From the NCBI GenBank assembly GCA_963711465.1, contig CAVQEG010000001.1, positions 2,852,001-2,916,000 on the forward strand: a stretch of 64,000 bases of DNA, read 5' to 3'. This DNA is from CAVQEG01 sp963711465 (lineage in GTDB: Bacteria; Bacteroidota; Ignavibacteria; OLB7). Shown piece by piece: positions 43,564 to 52,604 of the stretch. The notes under the pieces were generated by a model. The model made no database searches. It was not told where the DNA came from and saw only the letters and a program-made list of their open reading frames with translations. The position numbers and the translations under genes were made by a program. Numbering within the stretch: position 1 is the first letter of the stretch; the number at the start of each line of letters is the position of its first letter.

Positions 43564-44580
43564 ATGCTCGAGGATATCAACGCGCTTCGTTCGCAGATAG
43601 AGGCCGACCTCGCCGCCATCGACTCGGCCGACGCCGCCGAGGCCTTCCGCCTGAAACACCTGGTGCGCAAAGGCACAATCGCCGCGCTCTTCGATCGCAT
43701 GCGCGAGGTGCCGAAGGAACAGAAGCGTGAGGTCGGCCAGGCGCTCAATCAGCTGCGGTCGCTCGCCGAGGAAGGGTACGCCGCACGCCAGTCATCGACG
43801 ACCACCTCGACGTCGGCACCGGGTGAGGATCTCTCGCTGCCGGGGCGCCGCCTCTTCCACGGCCATGAACACCCGATCATGCGTGCCCGACGTCGCATGG
43901 AGGAGATCTTCGTCCGCATGGGATTCACCGTCGAAACCGGTCCGGAGGTCGAGGACGACTGGCACAACTTCGGGGCCCTCAACTTCCCGCCCGATCACCC
44001 CGCACGCGACATGCAGGACACGTTCTTCGTCAAACACGACGACCGCGAGGACGTGCTGCTGCGTACGCACACGTCGTCGGTGCAGATCCGTGTGATGGAG
44101 CATCGGAAACCGCCCATCCGCTCGATCATGCCCGGCCGCGTCTACCGCAATGAGGCGATCACCGCCCGCGCCGGTGCAGAATTCTACCAGGTCGAGGGCC
44201 TCTACGTCGACCGCGGCGTCACCATGGCGCAGCTCAAGGGAACGCTCTACGAATTCACCCATGCCTACTTCGGCCAGGGCGTGCAGACCCGCTTCCGCCC
44301 CTCGTTCTTCCCGTTTACCGAACCGTCGGCCGAGATGGACATCACCTGCTTCCTCTGCATGGGGGAGGGGTGTCGCATCTGCAAGTACTCCGGCTGGATC
44401 GAACTCGGCGGCTGCGGTATGGTGCACCCGAACGTGCTGAAGGCCGTCGACATCGACCCGGAAGAATTCACCGGCTACGCCTTCGGCTGGGGCATCGAGC
44501 GAACGCTCATGCAGAAAATCGGACTCGACGACATCCGGCTGCTCTATGAGAATGACATCCGTGTGCTCGAGCAGTTCTAG
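43564..44580 (+). CDS. pheS: phenylalanine-tRNA ligase alpha subunit
   Basis: The 338-residue product is the catalytic alpha subunit: an N-terminal coiled coil (residues 1-90), motif 2 around PGRVYRNEAITARAGAEFYQ, and motif 3 AFGWGIERTLMQKIGLDDIR. An insertion CFLCMGEGCRICKYSGW (about residues 262-278) with four cysteines looks like a small zinc site and is found in several PheS lineages. The ATG at 43564 fits the family. The partner pheT does not follow; queE does, so the subunits are encoded apart. Confidence 0.96.
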   Translation: MLEDINALRSQIEADLAAIDSADAAEAFRLKHLVRKGTIAALFDRMREVPKEQKREVGQALNQLRSLAEEGYAARQSSTTTSTSAPGEDLSLPGRRLFHGHEHPIMRARRRMEEIFVRMGFTVETGPEVEDDWHNFGALNFPPDHPARDMQDTFFVKHDDREDVLLRTHTSSVQIRVMEHRKPPIRSIMPGRVYRNEAITARAGAEFYQVEGLYVDRGVTMAQLKGTLYEFTHAYFGQGVQTRFRPSFFPFTEPSAEMDITCFLCMGEGCRICKYSGWIELGGCGMVHPNVLKAVDIDPEEFTGYAFGWGIERTLMQKIGLDDIRLLYENDIRVLEQF

Positions 44581-44676
44581 TCGGTCGCCGGAGCGTTGCG
44601 CCGAGAAGTTCGGACATGAATTCGGCTTCCGCTGGACGGCGACACACGGCGACCCGCCCGAATCGCGTCGCAACTC

Positions 44677-45354
44677 ATGATGGATACGACATCCCCCACA
44701 CGCCGCCTGAAGATCTCCGAGATCTTCTTCTCGATCCAGGGCGAAGGCACCCGCGCCGGTATGCCGTGCGTCTTCGTGCGCCTGCATGGGTGCGGCCTGC
44801 GCTGCACCTACTGCGACACACCGTACGCGCTCGACCATCGCGAGGGAGGCACATGGATGACGTTCGACGAAATTCGGACGGCGATCGGTCGCTTCCCCTC
44901 GCGCTTCGTCGAGTTCACCGGCGGTGAACCGCTGGAGCAGTCGGAGGTCAACGCGCTGATCTGCGAACTGCTCGATGAAGGGTATACGGTTGCGGTGGAG
45001 ACCGGCGGTCATGTCGATATCGCGCCCGTCGACACTCGTGCGATCCGGATCATGGACCTCAAGGCACCCAGCTCGGGAATGATGAAGCGGAATCGATTGG
45101 AGAATGTCCCGCAGCTCACGCCGCGTGATGAAGTCAAGTTCGTCTGCGGTTCGCATGAAGACTATGAGTGGGCGAAGTCGATCATGGAGGAATTCGGCCT
45201 GCCCGGCCGCGTCGCCGCAGTGCTGATCTCTCCCGTGTTCGGTTCGATCGAAGCGGTCGAACTCGTCGAACGGATTCTCGCGGACGGACTCGACGTCCGC
45301 TTCCAGCAGCAGATGCACAAATTCATCTGGGAACCGGACCGGAGGGGAGTGTAG
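44677..45354 (+). CDS. queE: 7-carboxy-7-deazaguanine synthase
   Basis: The 225-residue product is a small radical SAM enzyme for queuosine precursor synthesis. SEIFFSIQGEGTRAGMPCVF precedes the cluster motif in LHGCGLRCTYCDTPYAL (CxxxCxxC). EFTGGEPLEQ binds SAM, and VETGGHVDI and IMDLKAPSSG fit the family. It converts carboxytetrahydropterin to 7-carboxy-7-deazaguanine. It is alone; no other que genes are in the window. Confidence 0.93.
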   Translation: MMDTTSPTRRLKISEIFFSIQGEGTRAGMPCVFVRLHGCGLRCTYCDTPYALDHREGGTWMTFDEIRTAIGRFPSRFVEFTGGEPLEQSEVNALICELLDEGYTVAVETGGHVDIAPVDTRAIRIMDLKAPSSGMMKRNRLENVPQLTPRDEVKFVCGSHEDYEWAKSIMEEFGLPGRVAAVLISPVFGSIEAVELVERILADGLDVRFQQQMHKFIWEPDRRGV

Positions 45355-45385
45355 GGCCGCTGTGGCATTCGATAGTTCATCGATC

Positions 45386-46174
45386 ATGTGGAATCCCGAC
45401 CAGTACGCCCGGTACCGCTCGCACCGCGCGCGGCCGTTCTTCGAATTGCTGGCGCAGGTCGACCTCGAGCAACCGCGCACCATCGTCGACCTCGGATGCG
45501 GGACCGGTGAACTGACAGCCACGTTGGCCGAACGATGGCCTCATGCGCGGGTGGTGGGGATCGACGCTTCGGCGGAGATGCTGGAGAAGGCGGCGAGGAT
45601 CGAATTTCACCCACGCCTGTCGTTCCAACACGGCACGATCGAGTCGTGGACGCCCGATGCTCCGGTCGATCTCCTCGTCTCCAACGCCGCGCTGCAGTGG
45701 GTACCCGAGCATACGACGCTCATCCCGCGACTTGCCGGATTCGTCGCTGACGGCGGCACGTTCGCCATGCAGGTGCCGGGCAACTTCGACGCGCCATCGC
45801 ACACCATTCTCCGAGACCTTCGTCTGAGCGAACGATGGCGACCGATGCTTGGTGGCGCCGCTGATCGCAGCGCCGCGGTGATGTCGCTCGACTGGTACGT
45901 GCGGACGCTGACGGACCTGGGCTTCTCCGTGAACGCCTGGGAGACCACCTACCTGCAAATTCTTCACGGCGACAACCCCGTGCTCGAGTGGGTGAAGGGA
46001 ACCGCGCTGCGGCCCGTGCTCGCCGCGCTCGACGAGCAGGACCGCGGGGAGTTTCTTGACGAATACGGACAGCTGCTGGCCGAGGCATATCCGGTGAGTG
46101 CGTTCGGGACGGTGTTTCCGTTCCGGAGGTTGTTCGTTGTTGCGGAGAGCGGCCGCAGAGACCGCAGAGCGTGA
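45386..46174 (+). CDS. tam: trans-aconitate 2-methyltransferase-like SAM methyltransferase
   Basis: The 262-residue product starts MWNPDQYARYRSHRARPFFE, the characteristic Tam N-terminus, which decides the ATG at 45386 over a GTG at 45362. The SAM site is VDLGCGTGELTATLAERWP, followed by GIDASAEMLEKA. Tam methylates trans-aconitate, an inhibitor of aconitase. The family name is well supported, the exact substrate less so. It starts 31 bp after queE. Confidence 0.85.
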   Translation: MWNPDQYARYRSHRARPFFELLAQVDLEQPRTIVDLGCGTGELTATLAERWPHARVVGIDASAEMLEKAARIEFHPRLSFQHGTIESWTPDAPVDLLVSNAALQWVPEHTTLIPRLAGFVADGGTFAMQVPGNFDAPSHTILRDLRLSERWRPMLGGAADRSAAVMSLDWYVRTLTDLGFSVNAWETTYLQILHGDNPVLEWVKGTALRPVLAALDEQDRGEFLDEYGQLLAEAYPVSAFGTVFPFRRLFVVAESGRRDRRA

Positions 46175-46286
46175 CCGTGCCGGTCGCGTCTGGATGGTGT
46201 CGAGCAAGCACTGCGTTTGGCCTCCACGTTCCGCGACGTCGGCGCACCGTCGAGCGGACGGCCGATACCACGTCTGAATCATCCAC

Positions 46287-47198
46287 ATGCCGACATCCCG
46301 CCTGAACCCGGGCATCCTGTATGCGCTGGCGGCCTACGGTGCCTGGGGCGTGTTCCCCATTTTCTGGAAGCAACTCGATGCGATACCGGTCGCGCCGCTG
46401 ATCGCCCATCGCGTCGTCTGGTCGTTCGTGCTCCTCACATCCGTCGTCGGAATCTCCGGTCGTTGGCGACGACTGCGTCCGCACCTTCGCGACCGCCGCA
46501 TCGTCGCCACCTACGCTCTGGCGGCGCTTCTGGTCGGTTCCAACTGGATGCTCTTCGTCGGCGCGGTCATCAGCGGGCACGTTATCGACACGAGTCTCGG
46601 CTACTTCATCAACCCGCTGTTGAGCGTGCTGCTCGGCGTCTTCGTGCTCGGGGAACGGCCGCGCCGAATGCAGTGGGTCGCGATCACCATCGCCGCCGTC
46701 GGCGTCATCTACCTGACCATCATCTACGGTACACCGCCGTGGATCGCGCTCGGCCTGGCGGTGACGTTCGGACTCTACGGGCTGATCAAGAAGCGGGCGC
46801 CGCTGCCATCGCTGGAAGGACTCTGGCTGGAGACGACGGTGCTGTTGCCGATCGCTCTGGGTTTCCTCATCGTCTCCACGACGACCGGCGATGCGACCTG
46901 GACGAATCTGCCGGTTCGCGGAATGGTGCTGCTGGTCGCCACCGGCGTGATCACCGTCGTGCCGCTGCTGATGTTCACCTCCGCCGCGCGAAGAATTCCC
47001 CTCTGGATGCTCGGCATGTTCCAGTACCTGACGCCGACGCTCACCTTTACGCTCGGCGTCTTCCTGTATCACGAACCATTCTCCACCGAGCGGTTCGTGG
47101 GATTCTGCATCGTGTGGGTCGCGCTGGTGGTGTTCGTCATCGACGTGGCGCGGGGCAGCGGGCGCGGATCGCTGCCGGTCGTGGTCGAGGCGGAGTGA
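46287..47198 (+). CDS. rarD: RarD-type EamA family transporter
   Basis: The 303-residue product has ten predicted membrane segments and RarD blocks: ALAAYGAWGVFPIFWKQL, HRVVWSFVLL, SLGYFINPLLSVLLGVFVLG, FGLYGLIKKRAPLPSLEGLW and MFQYLTPTLTFTLGVFLY. RarD was first linked to chloramphenicol resistance; its physiological substrate is not settled. It is convergent with dusB, with a shared hairpin terminator between them. Confidence 0.92.
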   Translation: MPTSRLNPGILYALAAYGAWGVFPIFWKQLDAIPVAPLIAHRVVWSFVLLTSVVGISGRWRRLRPHLRDRRIVATYALAALLVGSNWMLFVGAVISGHVIDTSLGYFINPLLSVLLGVFVLGERPRRMQWVAITIAAVGVIYLTIIYGTPPWIALGLAVTFGLYGLIKKRAPLPSLEGLWLETTVLLPIALGFLIVSTTTGDATWTNLPVRGMVLLVATGVITVVPLLMFTSAARRIPLWMLGMFQYLTPTLTFTLGVFLYHEPFSTERFVGFCIVWVALVVFVIDVARGSGRGSLPVVVEAE

Positions 47199-47341
47199 CC
47201 GTCGGAGCTGCGGTGGAGGGGGGGGCGATCGCAACAGCGGGAACAGCGGGGATCGGCACGCGGAGCGGTCCCTCATGGGAATCGCGCCGTACATCGCGGC
47301 GCGCTAGCGCATCGGGATCGGACCCGGCCGGCACGTAGACA

Positions 47342-47376
47342 ACGGCGGCCGATGCCATGGAGGCATCGGCCGCCGT
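47342..47376. terminator. bidirectional terminator between rarD and dusB
   Basis: ACGGCGGCCGATGCC (47342-47356), the loop ATGGA and the exact complement GGCATCGGCCGCCGT (47362-47376) make a perfect 15-bp stem between two convergent genes. T content after it is modest (CCTTGAATTCT). Confidence 0.65.
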
Positions 47377-47399
47377 CCTTGAATTCTCCCTGTCAGTCC

Positions 47400-48446
47400 T
47401 CAGGCCGCCACGCCGATCGCGTCGTCGCTGCCACCGGCTTCTGAGGACGCCAGCCACTCCTCGCGCTGACGGACGAAGGCGTCGACCTCCTCCCGATAGC
47501 GATCGAGTCGCCGCTCGATTTCCTCGGGGTCATTTATTCGCACCAGGTCGCCGCGGGCATTGGACGCCAGCGGCTGCCCCTTGAGGTAGCCGCCCCAGTA
47601 CTTGCGGAATTCGATCACACCGTACTTGAGTCCCTTGTACTCGACCGACAGCCGGAAGTGTTCGCGTGCGACCCGGATACGCTCGTCGATATCGGGTTCG
47701 GGGAGCAATTCGCCCGTGGTCATGTAGTGTTTCGCCTCGCGGAAGATCCACGGGTTGCCGATCGCCGCACGGCCGATCATCACCGCATCGGCTCCGGTGT
47801 CGAACGCACGTTTCACATCCTCGGCGCTCCTGACGCTCCCGTTGAGAATCACCGGCATCGACACCGCCTCCTTCACCTGCGTGATGTACTCCCACGACGC
47901 CTCGCCCTCGTGTCCCTGATCGCGCGTGCGGCAGTGAATCGCCAGCGCCTGGATGCCGATATCCTCGAGCATCCTGGCGACCTCCACGATGCGGATCGAC
48001 TCGCGATCCCAACCAAGCCGCGTCTTCAGCGTGACCGGCAGCGACGTGTTGTCCATCACCGACTGCGCGATCTGCTTCATCGCCGGCAGGTCCTTCAGCA
48101 GCGCCGCACCGGCGCTGCGGGCGACGACGTTCTTCACCCAGCAGCCGCAATTGATGTCGATGAAGTCGGGTCCGGCCGCCTCGGCGATGCGGGCCGCTTC
48201 GGCCATGGCCTCGTCGCGACCGCCGAAGATCTGGATCGCGACGGGACGTTCATCCTCATACAGATCGAGCTTGCTGAGACTGCGTCGCGCGTCGCGGATG
48301 AGTCCTTCACTGGAGATGAACTCGGTATAGACGATATCTGCACCCATCCGCCGGCAGACGCGGCGGAAGGAGGGATCGGTCACATCCTCCATCGGGGCAA
48401 GCAGGACGCCCTTCTCGACCTCGATATTTCCTATTCGCATACTCAT
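47400..48446 (-). CDS. dusB: tRNA-dihydrouridine synthase
   Basis: The 348-residue product is a flavin-dependent Dus enzyme reducing uridine in tRNA. Blocks are GVLLAPMEDVTDPSFRRVCR, FGGRDEAMAEAARIAE, DINCGCWVKNVVARSAGAAL with the catalytic Cys in GC, PVTLKTRLGWD and LAIHCRTRDQG. The active-site phrase has Trp after the Cys where the commoner form is GCPVKKV. It is of the DusB group by overall similarity. Confidence 0.92.
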   Translation of the reverse strand: MSMRIGNIEVEKGVLLAPMEDVTDPSFRRVCRRMGADIVYTEFISSEGLIRDARRSLSKLDLYEDERPVAIQIFGGRDEAMAEAARIAEAAGPDFIDINCGCWVKNVVARSAGAALLKDLPAMKQIAQSVMDNTSLPVTLKTRLGWDRESIRIVEVARMLEDIGIQALAIHCRTRDQGHEGEASWEYITQVKEAVSMPVILNGSVRSAEDVKRAFDTGADAVMIGRAAIGNPWIFREAKHYMTTGELLPEPDIDERIRVAREHFRLSVEYKGLKYGVIEFRKYWGGYLKGQPLASNARGDLVRINDPEEIERRLDRYREEVDAFVRQREEWLASSEAGGSDDAIGVAA

Positions 48447-48491
48447 GGGGTCAAGATAACGATCGGTGGCGCCGAGGATTTTTTCGGTCTG

Positions 48492-49226
48492 CTACGGAAC
48501 GACGATGCGCTTGCGCAGCAGCACGCTGTCGGCAGCGACCACCTCGGCGATGTAGTCACCGTAATGAACACGGATACCATGCTGGTCGCGGAAGTCCCAC
48601 TTCATCGAGTACTTCCCCGGTGCCTGTACGTCGTCGACGAGCGTCGCGACCAGATTCGCATCGAGGTCGTAGATCCGGACGGTAACCTGCTGCGTTGCGA
48701 GCAGCGTGTACTTCACCCACGGCGTGACGTCCTCGGTCACGCCGAGCGCCATCAGCACCTGCGACGGACTGATCGAGAAGAGCTGTACCCGCGGATGCTC
48801 GGGGTAGAGGAAGCCGTGGTCGAGCGCGCGGTTGATGTCGTCGATGCGCCGCAGCGAGTCTGCCGCCGTCGGCATCCAGTAGTCGCTCGGGAAATCCATG
48901 TTGCGCCGCATCCGGGCAAGCGGGGTGGAATTCAGACTGTCGAGATAGGCGAGCCAGCCGAGACTGTCGCGACGCAGCGCCTGCTCGAAGCGGATCATCG
49001 GGTCGATGTGCAGCGTGTCCCATCCGCCGCTTGGCGCCCGGGATGACTGCCCCGGCGGCTGATGGTCGACCTGCCGGACGGCCTGTGCGTCAGCCGGCCG
49101 TCCGGCCGTGTTCGTCTGTGCCCCGGCACGTATGCCGAGCACGATGAACAGGCAGAGGACCAGCCAGACGAGCCGGCTCGTCCGGACGGCGGCGGGGTGT
49201 GCACTACCGGTGCGTATCAGTTTCAG
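48492..49226 (-). CDS. exported protein with FlgD/CHU-like C-terminal domain; non-ATG start likely
   Basis: No ATG gives a complete protein. The only standard start (GTG at 49142) falls inside a hydrophobic stretch. Reading back in frame to CTG at 49226 gives a 244-residue product with a signal peptide (basic residues, RLVWLVLCLFIVLGIRAGA, then QTNTAG). AAGGA lies 5 bp before that CTG. The last 65 residues (VTVRIYDLDANLVATLVDD, APGKYSMKWDFRDQHGIRVH, GDYIAEVV) resemble the FlgD Ig-like domain used as a surface or type IX-like sorting module. It overlaps the end of the OstA-like gene by 23 bp. Function unknown; start uncertain. Confidence 0.6.
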   Translation of the reverse strand: MKLIRTGSAHPAAVRTSRLVWLVLCLFIVLGIRAGAQTNTAGRPADAQAVRQVDHQPPGQSSRAPSGGWDTLHIDPMIRFEQALRRDSLGWLAYLDSLNSTPLARMRRNMDFPSDYWMPTAADSLRRIDDINRALDHGFLYPEHPRVQLFSISPSQVLMALGVTEDVTPWVKYTLLATQQVTVRIYDLDANLVATLVDDVQAPGKYSMKWDFRDQHGIRVHYGDYIAEVVAADSVLLRKRIVVP

Positions 49227-50802
49227 CGTTTCCTTCTCTCTTCGTGATCACTGCGTATTGGTCGCGGTCGAACCAGCGGAAGCCCTGCAGCCGGAACTGC
49301 GCCTCCTGCCCCGCCACCATCGGTTCGGGAAAGTACTCGCCTTCGGGACGTGACAGCGGACCCAGCACAGCGATGCGGCTGACGTCACCGCCGCGGAATT
49401 CGACCCGGATCGTATCGCCCGAGGAACGGTCGACGCCGTCGGGATTCTTCCGGTCGTACTTGAACACCAGGTAGGACGCCTGTCCCTCCGAGCGTACCTG
49501 ACGAACGGTATCCTGCCGAACGTCCATGTGGAGTCGCGCTCCGGCGAACTGGTTGTACCGCTCGGGTCCGTCGGTCGGTTCGGCGGCAAATGCATCGCCG
49601 ACGGCCGTGACGCTTCGCAGCGAATTGCTGTCCAGCCGCACCGTTACCGTATCGCCACTGAGCTGCGACTGTCCGTACCAGACCACGACCAGATGATCGG
49701 CGTCGAATTCGGAATCCGACTTCCGAGGCGACGGAGCAGCGCGCCCCGCGGTCGTATCGTTCTCCGGAGGACGTCCCGCGACGATCGCCGTGTCCGCTGA
49801 TGCGGTGTCCCGCGACACCATGCCGCCTGGCAGGGAATCCGGTTTCGCGGCACCTGCGGTGTCGATGAGCGGAATCGCCACGCGCACACGCCTGGTTCCC
49901 AGCCCGACCACGTTGCTGTCGGGAAGGTATCGAGCTATGGAAGCCATTGCCTGCAGTTCACTGCGAAGCATGCGCACGTGGCCGCGCGCCTGGTACTCCA
50001 GGCGATCGACGCCACGGAACGTCTCGAGCGTGTCTGCGATGATCACCGTCGTATCCACCTGTCCTGGTCTGCCGGCGCGTGGCTCGGCCGTATCGATATC
50101 GACGAGGCGTGGCGAACCGGACGCGACGGTATAGCCGTCCGGCGGGTAGTGCCGCACGGTGTCGCCGGTAAGCACGGCGTCCCGCTGTTTCGGGCGAACG
50201 ACGACGTTGCCGAACGCGTAGGTGACCTGCGTGGTACGCCAGTGGGTGACGCGGTCGGCATCGACGGTACCGGAGTCGCTGACGATGCGGACGTCGCCGC
50301 GGAAATCGGCGCGCTGCTCGACCGAGTAGTACTCGCCCTCGGACGCGCGAAGCGTTCCACGCGGGTCGACCAGTCGCACGCCCTTGCTGAACGCGGTGCG
50401 GCGGCGGCCGGCGTCGTATTCCCCCCAGCCCCCTGTGATCACCGCACCGCTCGAGTCATGCACGACGACGCCGTCGGGCGCCGTAGCGATTCGCGAACCA
50501 CCGCTGTAGACGATACGCGGGGCGGTGATGAGCGTGCCCGGCTGGCGAACGGTGACATCGCCGGAGAACTCGGCCTGGCGGGCGCTCTCGTTGTAGACGG
50601 CGCGATCGGATCTGATGGCGACGTCGCCCTGGGTAATGCTGACGTTGCCGCTCAGATCCAGCACCTGCGTGCCGTCCTCGGTGCGCACGTTGAACTGATC
50701 GGCGTGCTCGAGTACGATCGGCTGCGACGGCCCCTGTGCGGCGGCCGGCGCCGCGGCGAGCCCGATCACGATCAGCGTGAGTATGAATGTGCGTGACTTC
50801 AT
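49204..50802 (-). CDS. OstA/LptA-like periplasmic protein
   Basis: The 532-residue product has a cleavable signal peptide (MKSRTFILTLIVIGLAAAPA, then AAQ) and an N-terminal OstA-type beta repeat region (IVLEHADQFNVRTEDGTQVL, DLSGNVSITQGDVAIRSDRA, VYNESARQAEFSGDVTV). The middle repeats the same type of strands (DADRVTHWRTTQVTYAFGNV). LptA bridges lipopolysaccharide from inner to outer membrane; these longer OstA-like proteins of the FCB group are presumed relatives, and an LPS role is inference. No other lpt gene is adjacent. It leads into the FlgD-like gene by overlap. Confidence 0.78.
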   Translation of the reverse strand: MKSRTFILTLIVIGLAAAPAAAQGPSQPIVLEHADQFNVRTEDGTQVLDLSGNVSITQGDVAIRSDRAVYNESARQAEFSGDVTVRQPGTLITAPRIVYSGGSRIATAPDGVVVHDSSGAVITGGWGEYDAGRRRTAFSKGVRLVDPRGTLRASEGEYYSVEQRADFRGDVRIVSDSGTVDADRVTHWRTTQVTYAFGNVVVRPKQRDAVLTGDTVRHYPPDGYTVASGSPRLVDIDTAEPRAGRPGQVDTTVIIADTLETFRGVDRLEYQARGHVRMLRSELQAMASIARYLPDSNVVGLGTRRVRVAIPLIDTAGAAKPDSLPGGMVSRDTASADTAIVAGRPPENDTTAGRAAPSPRKSDSEFDADHLVVVWYGQSQLSGDTVTVRLDSNSLRSVTAVGDAFAAEPTDGPERYNQFAGARLHMDVRQDTVRQVRSEGQASYLVFKYDRKNPDGVDRSSGDTIRVEFRGGDVSRIAVLGPLSRPEGEYFPEPMVAGQEAQFRLQGFRWFDRDQYAVITKREGNAETDTHR

Positions 50803-50917
50803 CCGACGCGACCTCGGGCCGGGGGAGTCCCGGCTTCATGTTCCCAACGTTCGACGCCCCGCCGCCGGTGTCGTGACACGGCAACGGGGCGTCGCAGAAT
50901 TCTTCCCGACCGGTGCG

Positions 50918-52075
50918 CTACCGGCTCATCTCCTTGAGCAGCTGGCGCGCGATGACGATGTGCTGGATTTCGGATGTTCCCTCATAGATCTCGGTGATCT
51001 TCGCATCACGCAGATACCGCTCCACCTTGTATTCCCGCACGTACCCGTATCCGCCATGCACCTGAATCGCCTCGAGCGCCACGGCGACAGCCGTCTGCGA
51101 GGCGAAGAGCTTCGCCATCGCGGCTTCCTTGATGTAGTTCTCGTGTCGATCCTTCAGACTCGCCGCGCGCCAGATGAGCTCGCGAGCCGCGGAGATGCGC
51201 GTGGCCATGTCGGCGAGCTTGAACTGGATCGCCTGCAGATTCGCAATTGGCTTGCCGAATGCCTTGCGCTCCTGTGCGTAGGCGACGGCTGCTTCGAAGG
51301 CGCCCTGGGCGATGCCGAGCGCCTGCGAAGCGATGCCGATGCGGCCGCCGTTGAGTGTCTCCATCGCGAGGTTGAATCCCCGACCCTCCGGTCCGAGCAC
51401 GTTCTCGGCCGGCACGCGCACATCCTCGAACTGCAGCGAACAGGTATCGCTCGAACGGATGCCGAGCTTGTCCTCCTTGACACCGTGGGTGAATCCCTTC
51501 ATCCCCTTCTCGAGGATGAAGCAGGAGATGCCCTTGTATCCCTTCTCCCGATCGGTCTGCGCGTAGACAAGGAACACGTCGGCGGTCGTCCCGTTGGTGA
51601 TCCAGTTCTTGGTGCCGTTGAGCGTCCACGACCCGTCGTCGTTGCGTTCGGCGATGGTATGCTGCTGGGTGGCGTCGGAGCCCGCTTCGGGTTCGCTCAG
51701 CGCGTAGGCACCCAGCTTCTCACCGGTCGCGAGCGGACGCAGGAAGCGCTCCTTCTGATCCTCCGTTCCATACGTCTCGAGCGCCCAGCAGACGAGCGAA
51801 TTATTGACCGACATGATCACGCCGACGGAGGCATCGACCTTGGAGATCTCCTCCATGGCGATGACGTAGCTGATGGCATCGAGACCGGCGCCGCCCCATT
51901 CATCGGAGACCATCATGCCCATGAAGCCGAGCTCGCCGAGCTTTCTGATGGCTTCGGCGGGGAACTCGCCGGTGACGTCGCGTTCGGTGGCGGTGGGCGC
52001 CACTTCGTTCTGCGCGAAGTCGCGGGCGGTATCGCGGATCATCTCATGGGTCTCGGTCAGATCGAGCTGTAGCAT
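50918..52075 (-). CDS. acyl-CoA dehydrogenase, short-chain/butyryl type
   Basis: The 385-residue product matches bacterial butyryl-CoA dehydrogenases: LSEPEAGSDATQQHTI, NGTKNWITNGTTADVFLVYA, KLGIRSSDTCSLQFEDVRVP, ERKAFGKPIANLQAIQFKLA, QVHGGYGYVREYKVERYLRD, then IYEGTSEIQHIVIARQLL with the catalytic Glu. It differs clearly from the enzyme at 12151-13314, so the organism has at least two such enzymes. A candidate promoter lies 125 bp upstream. It is divergent from clpC. Confidence 0.95.
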   Translation of the reverse strand: MLQLDLTETHEMIRDTARDFAQNEVAPTATERDVTGEFPAEAIRKLGELGFMGMMVSDEWGGAGLDAISYVIAMEEISKVDASVGVIMSVNNSLVCWALETYGTEDQKERFLRPLATGEKLGAYALSEPEAGSDATQQHTIAERNDDGSWTLNGTKNWITNGTTADVFLVYAQTDREKGYKGISCFILEKGMKGFTHGVKEDKLGIRSSDTCSLQFEDVRVPAENVLGPEGRGFNLAMETLNGGRIGIASQALGIAQGAFEAAVAYAQERKAFGKPIANLQAIQFKLADMATRISAARELIWRAASLKDRHENYIKEAAMAKLFASQTAVAVALEAIQVHGGYGYVREYKVERYLRDAKITEIYEGTSEIQHIVIARQLLKEMSR

Positions 52076-52604
52076 TGTCGGAATTCTCGTAAGCGAGCGG
52101 TTGGTTCAACGGAGGATGGATTCCGGCCGCAGGGGGCGCGCCGATCGACCGGCAGCCACGGGCGAACGCATACGGGTCCACGGCCGCGGACAAAGAGTAC
52201 AAAGGTACGGGCGGGCGCGGGTGCGGGCCAAGGGTCGCTGCACGTTTTCACGACCCGTGTGCGTCATTACCACAGGGCGGGGCGGGGGGAGACGAAGGGA
52301 TCGGGGAGGCAGGAATTCCGGGCGGGAGAAACCACCAGCCGCAGACAGACGCATCCACCATCGGGCATGGAGATTGCCGCCGTGAGTGACCCATCGCACC
52401 GGAGCGCGACACTCCGAGCCGGTCTGTCCAATTGGGTATATTCACCGCGGATCCTGGCAGATTTATCAGGGGTTTGCGTGTGCGTCGGTCGGTATGTTGA
52501 GGTGGCGTAGTGACCGCACGAGTGAGAAGCGAACGAGAAGCAGAATACTCATAGCGACCGTACAGTGCCGGCGCTCCGGCACGGCGGCAAGGGACACAAT
52601 CAAT
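52076..52604. promoter_or_regulatory. 529-bp divergent region between acyl-CoA dehydrogenase and clpC
   Basis: No gene is evident. It contains a leftward promoter candidate (52200-52231) and, for clpC, only weaker candidates: TATATTCA at about 52437-52444 and TATGTTGA near 52494. No CtsR or CIRCE-like inverted repeat, which controls clpC in other bacteria, was seen. Confidence 0.4.
52200..52231 (-). promoter_or_regulatory. candidate promoter for the acyl-CoA dehydrogenase
   Basis: On the reverse strand TTG (52229-52231), a 21-bp spacer and TACCTTTG (52200-52207) match the Bacteroidota form exactly, giving a leader of about 120 nt. Confidence 0.5.

Noticed and set aside
52386..52604. N-terminal extension of clpC in the open frame upstream
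   Set aside because: The ClpC family start is at 52605 with a ribosome binding site; the upstream codons have no family similarity.
52076..52604. CtsR box or CIRCE element before clpC
   Set aside because: No matching direct or inverted repeat was found.
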